Of a stretch of DNA of 64,000 nt, positions 42,184 to 54,000 are shown piece after piece; position 1 is the stretch's first letter, and every line of letters begins with the position of its first letter. The position numbers and the translations under genes are program-made. Below the pieces are notes generated by a model that saw only the letters and a program-made list of their open reading frames with translations, made no database searches and was not told the DNA's origin. Source of the DNA: Paracyclopina nana (lineage: Eukaryota; Arthropoda; Copepoda; Cyclopoida; Cyclopettidae); NCBI GenBank assembly GCA_019096065.1, contig JAGUCH010000003.1:62001-126000 (forward strand), given 5' to 3'.

Positions 42184-42529
42184 AAACTCCAGAGGAGTCG
42201 GAACTTGAAATTTTTTGGAACCGGTTCGCTCCTCGCCATTTTTCGCACCAGCCCGCGCAGAAGATGACGATGCGCGCTAAAATCATGCTTAAATGCCTTT
42301 GAATATCTAGGAAGTTTGACCAGACTGACCACGAATCTTTTTTGCCGCCACTCTCGAGCTTAAACCAGGATTGTAATTGCCCTATGCCTTTTTCTCCTGT
42401 CCAGGATTTTCTTTAATTAGAAAAAACTTTTAATGGGTTCGAATTGTCCTGCATTTGCAAAAAGGTGAAGGCTAAATAGCAGGGACATGTCGATGGTTAT
42501 CTTGAGGTGCCAAGGACATAAGTGATCAA

Positions 42530-45500
42530 CTTCTTTTTTTAGGCTCATGAATATATCAATTTCGATCGTGATGCGATTTAAAAGGAAACTGTCTGATATG
42601 ACAGCAATTTCCTCCATGAAATGTCAAATTTTGAGCCTCCTCTTTGCACTTATCTTAAAGAAACGCTTTTTGACCTTCAGCGCTATATTCAGCTCAACAG
42701 TCATAATCTGCCTAATAATTGATGGCAAAATTCGGAATGAGCAGCTAACGCGGCGCGGGTGATTTTGATGCGCGCGACGCCATTTGCCCTCGCTTGCCCT
42801 ACATAATTGCTGAAAACAAGACCGCAAACCTTCATCGTGGCTTGAGTAAAGCCTCAAATCATCGAATGCCCTGTTCATGTATGCCCCAATAGAAGAAAAA
42901 TAAATCAGGCGAAAAATTATTCGGATAGAGTGCATTTTATGCTTAATGGACAGATTGATGAGATTATGCAGTTTTGAGTTACCAACAATAGAAAGCTACA
43001 AGGAAATTATTCACATTAGCATCATGACAACAGGAATGATGTGGAGCGACCCTAGCGGCCTATTTAGGCAACAGCTGGGAGTTCCTAGAACTACTTCACA
43101 ATGCAAAAGCAAAGTGTTTTCAAATCTAAAGTAACCATAACATACTTATTATGAAGATGTTAGAGCTTAAATTCATATAAGAGTAACCATTTTTAATAAT
43201 TACTCGCTTTAAAAAATAACTTTTTTAAAACTTGATGTTGAGCTCAACTCCCAAAGTTTCCTCAAAATTGCCAGTAGATGTCATGTCTTTATTGTCGATA
43301 TTGCCTATAGCAGGGCAGAATGTAGGCAAAGTTGGCCGAATGCATTAAAATACTTTTGATTCCGCAGTACATGAGCCGGGCCTGTAAATTCCGTGAGTTT
43401 GTGTCATCATCGAATAAGCAGACAAAATTCTGCAAGCGTTGGCAGCTAGATAAACGCCTTTGCGTGGTGAGCAACTTTTTTCCCGAGGAATTTGAAATTC
43501 TTATTTCGGGATTCAAAGCCTTAAAAGTATGAAATCAGCCTTGTGCGAAAAAATCGTGACAAATGGACTTGATGATGTAGCAAAAGTATAAACACTTTTT
43601 ATCTCCACAAATGTTTTTGTCATTGCAATCATAGCAACGTCCATGTGCGAATTTTTTTTATATAAGATTAACTAGTTGAGCCCAAGACCGAGCTGACAAT
43701 TTTAGGACTAGTCCTGCTTCGAGTTAAATCATAATAATATTTATTAGTACATGAACGGGCCCTTTTTCTCCTTCTTTTTGACAAACAGATGTGTTTTTTT
43801 ATCTGTATTGATTTTTGATTAGCAACAAACTCGCATCTTTGAGGAGGATGTTTCGCGAACTTTTTTACATGATAATGACAGCTTGAGCATTGACATGCAA
43901 AACAGCTTTGCTATACAAAATCGCTTCATTTACAATTGTCACTCATCACAGTTAAATTCCTTTCCTGGTTTTGCTGAGCAAGTAAGTTCTTTTAAAATCC
44001 TTGCAGTATTTTTGGACATTTTTTAAAATGTTTCATGTTTAAATTATAATTCTTCGTCCTTGCTTTGAAGTCTCTGAAATTTGTTTTCTCTGAAAATCGA
44101 TTTCTGCCAAACCACCAAGACTTTGTTTTCCTTAAGTTTTCTTCAAGAAGTCTGCCCACGTTGTGTTTAAATTTCTGCTCGATTTATGGGGAGATTGTAT
44201 CAGTGGTCTTTTTGTTCTCCGTCTGCTTGAAAAGGGCATCATCCGTGAGGCCTTGAAATTCATGCGGAATTATGAGGTGGTGCTCATAACTGAGACATCA
44301 TTAAGATGACATTTGGCTGCACGATGAGTCATCCCTTGCACAACAAGAATACCCTTTCTTCTTCCGGTTGGCCATGGTGGTGCATAAATTGGCTATTCTT
44401 CCCCATAAATGGCCTGCATAAAATAGTATTCGGTTTTCAGAGCTTTTTGCGGGTTCCAGACTTTTCAGTCAATATATATTTAATTTTATTTTTGAATGGT
44501 TCAACTTTTTGGGCTTGTGGTAATTCTTTTTCTTGACATCAAGGTGGCTTGACCTTGGGAGTGCACACTCAAAGCATACTCCAGTTCCGCAAGCGAGCTA
44601 GCATCCACCGATATCCACGCCAGCCCGAATTCCACGGGTCTCTCTGTGCTCATGTTCTTCCTCCTTCCGAATCGGTGGTACTCCCAAAATGATGCACACA
44701 TTTGAATAGACATCAGCAAATTGTACAAAGGCAAAGCTTCTCTGTAAATGAAAAAAAAAAAAAACATTCACCAAGTTGGCTGAGAATAAAACTTTGCAGG
44801 GAAAGTTGGCAAATTTAAGTTAGTTGATTTTCCCCTTTTCGCGTCTTAGCTGACACGAGAGACGTGACCTTAGCTTAATTGCTTTTCTTGAAAAGTATCA
44901 AGCATATTAAATTAGTCCTCAAAGTTAAAAAGAGTACACCTAAATTTAATAAGGCAAAGGCGTCAAGTCGCTCGATTCACAGCGCCATCTATTTGGCAAT
45001 TTAGGCAAATACATTAGACACATATATGACCGATAATTGGCAATTGTTTGGCTTTTGCAGAACTCACGGGAAAGCTTTTTCATAAGTATTGCATGCTATA
45101 AACAATTGCATTGGAGGGACAAAAAATTTCGCTAGATGGCGCTTTTTGGGGGTTGTATATTTGGAAAAACTGTCGCGCGCGCAACTTGTCACGTGATCAT
45201 GAGCTGCAATTTGATTGGCTGATCACCGGAGCCAGGCTAGAAAAATTTGGTTTCAACAATGAAAAGCTTGGAAGTTTCTGCGAGTTGAACATGGTTTTAT
45301 TGCTTGAAAGGGTGCCATTTTATCCGTAGATTATGTCATATTTATAAAGTTTTTAGAATTAGTGCACCGCAAAAGCCAAAAAACAGCCCATTTGTGATCG
45401 CCTATGTAGAGTAGCCATGTCAAATGTACTGGGCAAAGTTGGCGGGCTAGATGGCGCTGCGAATCTAGCGGCTGTACGCCTTTGGCTTATATCAGCGCCA

Positions 45501-46140
45501 CCTAACAAAAAAGTAAGTCCCTCCGCTGGCTTATAGTATATGAATCTCACTTTGACTTGAGAGAAAACCTAACCTAGACTGTATCAACCACCCCTAAACC
45601 TGTATATTTTCTTATGACGAGTTTCTTTAAAGGTAGTTTTCAAATCCTAGTCTGGCGTTTCCCATTTCATTTTTCTAAATGATTTTTAAGGGAACGCTAT
45701 ATGCAAGTATATTAAAATTAGCACCATGTTGGTCCTCATGAAGTAAGTTTTCAGAAAATGCAAAACTTTTGGGTGGTTGAAAGATTTCGTCTAAGTGATC
45801 TGGTATTTGAGTGGCTAAGTCAATTAGTAATTTTCGTAAGATTAGCATCATTATGGCTATCTGTTTTTGCTGATGCAGTCCGAGTAATTTATGGTCATCA
45901 TATGCAATGCCAAGTGCGTACTCGTATGTTTTTATCACTTGGAGCATATTTATTGATTGTTTTTTTTTTCGGTTACAAGGCCAGATTCGGCAGAGGTGAT
46001 AATGCCTCTGGTTGACTTTTAAGCTGAAGAGTTGTTGCTATTTTTATTGGCAGGGAAATGATGGTTTTGTCCTACATCAACCGGCTCCGCGGCCTTGAAT
46101 CCCAAAGATCCATCAACATCATGAATGGACCCAAAATTAC
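42530..46140 (+). pseudogene. scattered coding-like exon fragments, unrecognised
   Basis: Several short blocks look like exons. 42547-42760 follows an acceptor-like tract and encodes a hydrophobic stretch (SLLFALILKKRFLTFSAIF). 43366-43467 sits between a good AG and GT. 43821-43980 is AG...CAA|GTAAGT. 45758-46015 is a TM-like block. 46034-46140 follows TTGGCAG and is cut by a MITE. They do not join into one convincing gene. Fragments of a multi-TM (chemoreceptor-like) gene broken by transposons would fit, but this is a guess. On the minus strand 44743-44540 also follows a good acceptor and looks coding-like. Confidence 0.2.
45095..45250. repeat. dispersed repeat, inverted copy of 21110-21320
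   Basis: It is shared with intron 2 of the channel gene over about 125 bp in reverse orientation (CATTGGAGGGA, TAGATGGCGCTTTTTGG, GTGATCA, TTTGATTGGCT). It is noncoding. Confidence 0.6.
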
Positions 46141-46156
46141 AGATAATTACAGCAAT

Positions 46157-47072
46157 AATGCCCTGTTCATCTGTTCGAAAAAAGTTGTCGTAGCTCCACG
46201 AATTTCTATTAGCAGTCGTAGCTTGTAAGAACTGTTGTTGTTTTAGCGATCCCTCTAGGATTGACTAGACTAATGCAACTTTGGAAAGAATCCACCGAAA
46301 TGATAGACATCTCTTAGTCAACCCTAGCAGGCCGGCTTTACTTGCTGTAAGACTTGTCCTTACGTTAGGGCAGACTAAACTAAAGGAAGGTTAGCCCTTG
46401 CCAGGCAAATCAAAATTGATTTATGCCCTGTTCATCTACAACAACTATTTCAGTCGTAACTTTAGCAGTCTTACAAAAAATTGTCGTTAATCTTTAACGA
46501 CAAAAATTGTCTTAAGTCAGCGTAAGACCAGTCGTTAGCATACGTATCAGGTAAGCGCATTAGTCAAGTTAAGCGCATGCTGGCTAGGGCTGACTAAATC
46601 AATTTTGATTTGCCTTTGCGCAAGGGCTAACCTTCCAACCTTCCGTTGGTTTAGTCTACCCTAATGTAAGGACAAGTTTTACAGCAAGTAAAGCCGGCCT
46701 GATAGGGTTGACTAAGACGTTCTTCTAGGTCTATCATTTCTGTGGATTCTTTCCAAAGTTGCATTAGTTTAGTCAATCCTAAAATAACACCAGTCCTTAC
46801 CAGCTACGACTGCTAATAGAAATTCGTGGAGCTACGACAACTTTTTTCGTTAGGTAAGACAAGAAAGTTACGAAAAAGTTGAGTAGATGAACAGGGCATT
46901 AGTCAACCCTAGCCAGCATGCGCTTAACTGGACCAATGCGGTTGCCTGATTTGCATGCTAACGACTGGTCTTACGCTGACTTGAGACAATTTTTGTCGCT
47001 ATGGAATAACGACAATTTTTTGTAAGACTGCTAAAGTCACGACTGAAATAGTCGTTGTAGATGAACGGGGCA
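46157..47072. mobile_element. two interlocked inverted-repeat elements
   Basis: Element A has arms 46157-46430 and 46600-46905; element B has arms 46431-46600 and 46905-47072. Both are bounded by ATGCCCTGTTCATCT-type termini (GATGAACAGGGCAT on the other side). The order is A-left, B-left, A-right, B-right, so the pairs cross rather than nest. No coding capacity is seen. Confidence 0.7.
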
Positions 47073-47283
47073 TAAGTCGTTTGCATTTGGGCCAAAAAAA
47101 AAAAAAATAGAAGCAGGACACTTGACAAAGGAGCTTATTTACATAGCTTTAAAAGTAGTACATCCAGGTAAGTGTGTTGTTACTCATTAGTGTTTATTGA
47201 TTGACAGTGTTTGCTTAGGGTTAGTAGTGTATCTTCTGTATTCAGCTGTATTCTGCTGTATTCTGTGCGGGGGGCGGCGATGA

Positions 47284-47766
47284 TTGGAGCCAAACAGCCA
47301 GGAAAATTCCTGCTGTTGGCACGACCACGCGACAGCTATGTACATTTCGTACATGGAGACATATCTGGGCAATTTGCAGGGGGTTGCATGTCATCAACTG
47401 CATGATGATCATGGAACCTTTTCTTATAGAAATCCAATAAGAAGTGCACCACCCATTATACAAAAAAGGCCAAGAATACAGGTTTGGTCAAAGCTAGATA
47501 AGAAAAAAGCACCACCAGGTGTTTTTTCCATTTTGGCCAAAAAATCTAAGCTCTATGGACAGATGTGCATGATTATTTTCGATATTGTTCCAAAGCCCCT
47601 GGACGGCTGTAAAATGTTGCCGAGTCATGTTTTCTTAGCTTATAGCTTTGCCTTCAAAGGATCATTCTCTATGCTTTTCGGTATTGTGCAATTTCCGGAG
47701 AGGCACGTCAAAAGTCATTATGCTTCCAATCTTAATGTGTCATACGCATGCCAGAGCTTTAATTAA
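47284..47766 (+). other. open reading frame of 160 codons, unsupported
   Basis: It is ATG-started and ends 250 bp before the ERICH3-like gene. It has no recognised domain, a mixed composition and no repeat. It overlaps short TGTATTCTGC repeats just upstream. It may be a leader exon or chance. Confidence 0.15.
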
Positions 47767-48021
47767 TAAAAAACTAAACTCAACTTTTTTTAAAAAAAGG
47801 CCATTTTTTGGCCGTCCAAGATCCTATATAAAAGTTGGTGTGCTCTTCAAAAAGCAATCGAGGAGAAAGCTACTGCTACCTTCCTTATTCAGTGCAGTGC
47901 AGTGTGCCACAATTGATCAAACAAGGCTCAAGGAGAAAGGTGCTTGTCATTAGTTCAGCGAAAGCTCCCATGGCAGGTCCAAGCTTCTTCTTCTTCTTAA
48001 TTGTGGCTTCCGGATAGAAGA

Positions 48022-51000
48022 ATGTTCTCCAACACCTCGCGGGAGCACTGCCAATCGAGGTACTACAAGGAGTGGCACCCCGACTACATCTCGGCCTACA
48101 ACAGCCTCAACGACAAGAACCTCAAGCACTTTTTCAACCACCCAGCCAGGAAGAATCACCTCACCAGAAACCAATTGGTAAGATTCCATTCAATTGCACT
48201 TCTAATAGAATTTCTCCCAGGGATCAGGTACTCTTCATTAGCGCTTTCAATAAAATGCAAAGTCACAGGCCGTCAAGGTGACATTGTCACGATACTCAGT
48301 TGCTGCAATAACTAGTTGGAAGTCCGCTGGCGAAAAAAATGCTTCAGCGACTGGGATGATTTGAGCACTGACCGCTATCCAATAAATGTTCATCAACTAC
48401 AACGTTTATAATAAATACCGCGCACTACTAAATACCGCTCACTACGAAATACCGCACACAACAGCAAAAAGCAAATGCATTTGAAAAGCTAAACAGGCAA
48501 TTATTCTAATACTCGCTTCATTCTGGCAAATTGTTGTCACTTGGTGCTTTACACTGACAGTTTTAAATCATCAGTTTTGACACTAAAAACTAATTTTGAT
48601 TGTTGGAACCGGGCTATGGCTATTTTTGAAAGAATTGCATGTCAAGAAAATAAGACCATTGCCAAGGTTGCTATTGTCAAAAATGGCTCTAAAGAAAACG
48701 GTGCTACCTCAATTTTGGGACTTTTTTGGGATGAGCGTGAAAGCAGCATGTACTTTGACTAATTCATGATCATAAATCATTTAGCAATCAGGATTCACTT
48801 ATCAATAATATATTCATACTGTTTCTTGACACTAAAAAATAATTTGTGCCATCCTCTACCAAGTTTCATCAGTTTTCTGAAATAATAAAATGAATTGTGC
48901 ACTATTTAGTAGTGTGTGGTATTTAGTAATGTGCGGTATTCAGTTGCATGGGTGCGTAGTGTGCGGTATTTACTATGCACCGCGCTAGAAGGAAAAAAAT
49001 AAAACAATCAATAACAGTTCATGAGTTCAAGTATGAAATCCCAATGCACAGTGGAGAAAAAAGCCGTTTTTGCGCTCACAAGAAATTCCGACAAATTGCC
49101 AAATTCTCATTTGAAGACCAATTTTCAGCTTATTTGGATGACTTCTAGGCTATCAAAAGTGTCCAAATTAGTGTGCACTGACAGACTAAGATGAAAATTT
49201 CCCATAAATTCATTTGTCTTGGATGTAGTCTATTTTTGGAAAAATGGTAGAATAAGAGCCATTTTTGGCTACTTTCAGTCAGCCATCGCTTTTGGTTGCT
49301 ACCGAATGCAACTAAGATGTTGTGACTAAAAAATAACTGAGACACCATTTTAGGATAATCAGTTAAAATTGGGCGCGGAAAGGCGCGGAATGAGGAGCTG
49401 TGATAGCCTGTTTTTAGCTTATGGCTATAAGAAATAGGTGCTATATCGATTTCACGACTTTTTCGGGATGAGCGTGAAAGCGGCATTTTCAACCCCTGTG
49501 CAATGTTAAAAAAGATTTCTTTCAATTTTATATGCAATGCAAAGGCAGATTTAGAGTTAACCTAAGAAAAATGGTTTAATTCAGATGACGGGGGATGGCA
49601 AGGCCATCGAGGAACGGGAGTGGCGCAAGCAGAATCTCGAGTGGGAGCGGCGGAGGCGCGAGGCCGAAATGGAGGCCGAGTTTCGGCACCAGCGGGAGGT
49701 GGACAAGCGGAGGGCTCGCATGTGCTTGAGGCAAAAGCAACGGGAGGATGACTACAGGAAAAAGAAGGGCGACAAGCAGCGCGATGTCAACTCGGCATTA
49801 AAGGTAAACTCGCATATCATCATACTTGAATAATTAAGCCATTCCGGAGATTCAGGAAGCGTGGACCGACCAGGAGCAGTTGTTCTCGAAAATCACCAAT
49901 TCCAACAAGCGGGACATCGAACACCTCCTCAACTTTCTCAACTTTGAGATCAAGTACATTTTGCGGCCACGCTCTGCGCCCTCACTAACAAAGTATTGGA
50001 AATTAAAAACTATATATTTCATATACTAAGAATCTAATGGTAAGGTACCGGGGGACGACGCGAAGGCTCAATACCGACTTGCGAGCCAACAGGCGATCCA
50101 CCTCGGCCAGGAGAATCGCCTCGGCCTCCTCCTCGGCCAACTTTGTCAGCCACGGCTACCCCCCTGTGCCCGGCATCCGGCCCAAGAGCCTGGAGATCGA
50201 GAATCGCATGACCTCTCCGGATGATACGGTCTTCGGGTCCGGACCCGACGACCACCTCCCTCGAGGGTACAACAACAATCTTCATTTGATGATATTCATG
50301 CACTAAAGTCTGTTTAGTAGTGAAATGATCCGCAATATTGAGGTTCCGGAACGCGAGTTCTCCAGGAGTTCCCAGTCCGTATCGCCAGTGCGGCCGGTCA
50401 CGGCTCCAGCCGCAAGGTCACGCAGGCGAAACGCAAGGCCACGCTCGCCTTCGCACCAAAACTACAAGGAGGAGGCCTACTTGCAGTCCACTGTGGTCCT
50501 CCGCTACGTTGGCCACACCGACCACTACACGAGGCTGGAATCCCGAGCCAGGCACCGGGCTCACCGAAAGAGCCAGCGACTCCCACCCCTACCAGCTCAC
50601 GTGGACGAAGTGTTGATAGAGCAGCAGCCGCGAGGCTCCTATGTCCTCCAAGTCTTCCATGGATATTTGGCTGTCGGAGGTACTAACCATTACTATTATT
50701 TCTTTTCAACTGTCCACGTTTAATCGATAAGCATGCTGAGGAGCACATTTCGTAATCGATTAGATTCAAATTTCTGTATTGGAGTGCAACGCACAAATCA
50801 TCCATGTAGATGAGCAGTCACAATCGTCCGCGGACTCTCAACTAGTCATCATATCATTTCAGACGAGTTTCGGTTCACGTCGCGGAGGTGCGATGGGTAT
50901 CCGTTCAGCCTCACCATCTATGTGAACCGCCAATGCCATGTGAGGCTGTCAACGTGCTGTGAGACAAAGCGAACCGTGGGCTCGAGGCTCGGCCAAGGGT

Positions 51001-54000
51001 GCTTTCAGCTTTTGCACGTGCAGAACGCGCGGCCCTGTATCAGGCACTGCCTATTCCTGCATATAAATAACACATGGAATAATCATGAATTGTTGCAGGT
51101 GCGTGCTGGAGAGGGATCCGATTGCGCAAAAACACGCGGCTCGCATCCAGAAGATGCGAGGCACCTACGACTCCTTTGGCAACCGGGTGCCCCCTCCGGA
51201 TCCGGATCCGGATCGGGGACACCGGAGGAGGAGCAAAAGCTCCGGAAACCTCCTAGGTACATCATCGGTCACACTCCTACATTTTCCTTATTAAACTATT
51301 CATATCATGAAGCTCCGGATCACGACTCTGACTCCGGACCCGAGGAGGCCGATAAGGGCGAAGATGAGGATGGGCTCCTAGCGCCCGCGGTGGCCTCGCC
51401 CGTCAAACGTCGGGGCTGCAGGAAGCCGGATCACCATTCGAGGTACGAGGCTGAGAAGAAACAGCAGCACGAGGGCAAGGCAAGGCCCAAATCTGCACCA
51501 AAGCATCGGCCTTCGCCACCCACGCTTGACTACCCCCCCTCGATGAACGAGGACGAGGGCGTGGAGGATTTCAGCGATGAGGACGAGCTCCTGCGCCTCG
51601 ACTCAGCCAGCGACCAAGACTTTGCGCCCATTGAGGCCCCGCCGCACAATGATGATGATGATGATGCTGAGCCACCCACTTCTCCCAATGCTGACCATAA
51701 GGTGATTTGATCCTACAGCACACATGAAACATCATTTCCCTCCCCACACATTTTATACTCAAAATGCTATGTGGCCTTTGGATCAATCAAGCTACTGAAT
51801 TGATCTGATGGACTGCAGCAGCGTTTATACATTTTTACAGTATACTTAAGTAGATTTTTACATCATATTTGCTTGCTGACATTGCTTTACTAGAGTATCA
51901 TAACAAAGACAACTACATTTTGGAAGAAACACCTTGGAGATGTGAGCCTCAAAATAAACCCAGATTCATTTTTTCGATGAGTTCACTTTTTTATATATTG
52001 GGATAAACATATTGATAGATCTGATGCTTATTATAGGCTTGAAAACACTTTAGCTCTCTTCTTGAAAGTTTGATCATGGTGACTTGAAAATCCCAGCTGT
52101 TGCCCTAAAAGGCCGCTAGGATCGCCCGACATCAATGTTTTTGTTATGATACTAATGTGAATAGCGAACATGTATGATATAAACAGCAGCAGCAAAATAT
52201 GATATAACCAACATTCTCTTAAAAAAGTCTTTTAAATAGAGATCATGTGTGTTGTAAATCAAGTTCACCCGAAGAATGCTTGCACTCTTGCACGCATTGC
52301 CAGCACTTTTGCCATTGCTCATATTCTATGCATCAATAAATACCATGAGATCTAATGACATCGTACAACTTGCATGAATCAAGCCAAATGTTCGCTCAAA
52401 GACCCGAACGTTTCCACTTCTTTGTAGGAGCAAAGTGTCCAGCGGACAAGGCAAAAGATCCACGTTGCTCACGAGTTTGACGAGCTCCAGAAGGAGGGCG
52501 CAGCAATCGCTGAGGAGCTTATTAGCGCAAATAAACAAAATGCACTCCAGAGTCAGCCCCCAATAAGCCACAACTCTGAGGAATACTCACTGGCAGAGTC
52601 AGAAGAGGACACTGTAGACGAGGCCCCTTCCATTGTGGACGAGGCCATGAGCAAGGAGCCAACCTCGGTGTCCAGCACTGCAACAGTGACTCAGTCCTCG
52701 AAGAACTGGAACACAGCCGAGAATATCGTCGGCTATGTCCACGCAGACCGCAGGCTCAAGGACGCCCAAAAGGAGGGGGAAGAGGTGAGGAATGCTCTCA
52801 TCGAAGAAGAGGAAGAAGAGGAGGTAAAAGCGAGGAAGCCACCAGCCAATTTTAAGTCTCTGGCACTGCTGGGAAAACTGTTCCTTAGAGGCGCAGGCGT
52901 AGTCGCCCCACCGCCTGCCCACACCTCCTCCACTGAGACTGAGTCCGAATCTGAGACTGAGACTGAGACTCAATCCGAATCTGAGACCGAGTCGCAGTCA
53001 GTCGCTTCTGAGCACGAGAAGAAGGAAGACGAGGACTTTTGGGACAAGAAGCCAGACTCGGATGAGTCAGAGGCCAAGATAACAGAGGAGGTATCCAACC
53101 CAGTCATAATCACCACTGAAGTGACAACGACAGAAAATTCAAGCAGCGAAGAAGAAGAAGAAGAAGAGGAAGAGTCGAGTAGCCAACGATCACTGAAGCC
53201 TCCAGTTCCTCAACAATCCGGGAAGATAACGCACTTCAAGGCTTTAGCCATGATTGGCCGAATGTTTGCAGCGAAGGCTCAAGCTGCAAAACGAAACCAG
53301 GAGCCTCCTCCTGTCCTCTCAGATAATGAATCTGAGGACTCAGCTTCAGAATCTGAGAGCGCCTCCTCCACAACAAGCGGTGGTGAGCCATCAATAACTG
53401 CAAAATCCAATGATGACAAAGTTGATGTCGAAAACTCCTCAACCCCTTCAGCTCCCCCCGCTGAAGAGAGTGCAAATCGAGAAGTAATCAAGGTGGAGGT
53501 TGACGTGCACCAACCAGATGATCCTGAGCCCTTGCCACAAGCTGGCTGCCAGCAGCTTGATGATCAAGAGGAACAGGCTAAAGCAGCCACCAAAATTCAG
53601 TCAGGTTTTAGAGGTCATCAGGCTCGAAAGCAAGTTCAGCAAATGAAAGACCAAGCCCATTCCAATGTTCAAGAGAGTGAAAACTCTGGAGCCCAAGATG
53701 AAGCTGCCATCAAAATTCAGGCTAGCTTCAGAGGACACAAGGCTAGACAGCAAGTAAAAAGCATGAGGGAGGAGTTGGAGGAAAGGCCCATCATTACAAT
53801 AACTTCCAGTGAAGGGAAGACAGAAGAGGCATCCCAAGATGAAGCCAACGATTTGTCATCTGATGATGCCAGTGACACTAGCCAGCAGAATGGTGATGAT
53901 GCCATTGAGGCTACTAATCAGGCAATTGACTTGAATGATCCTGAAGTTGCAGATGCAGCTCTCAAAATTCAATCAGGTTTTCGTGGACACAAGGCAAGAA

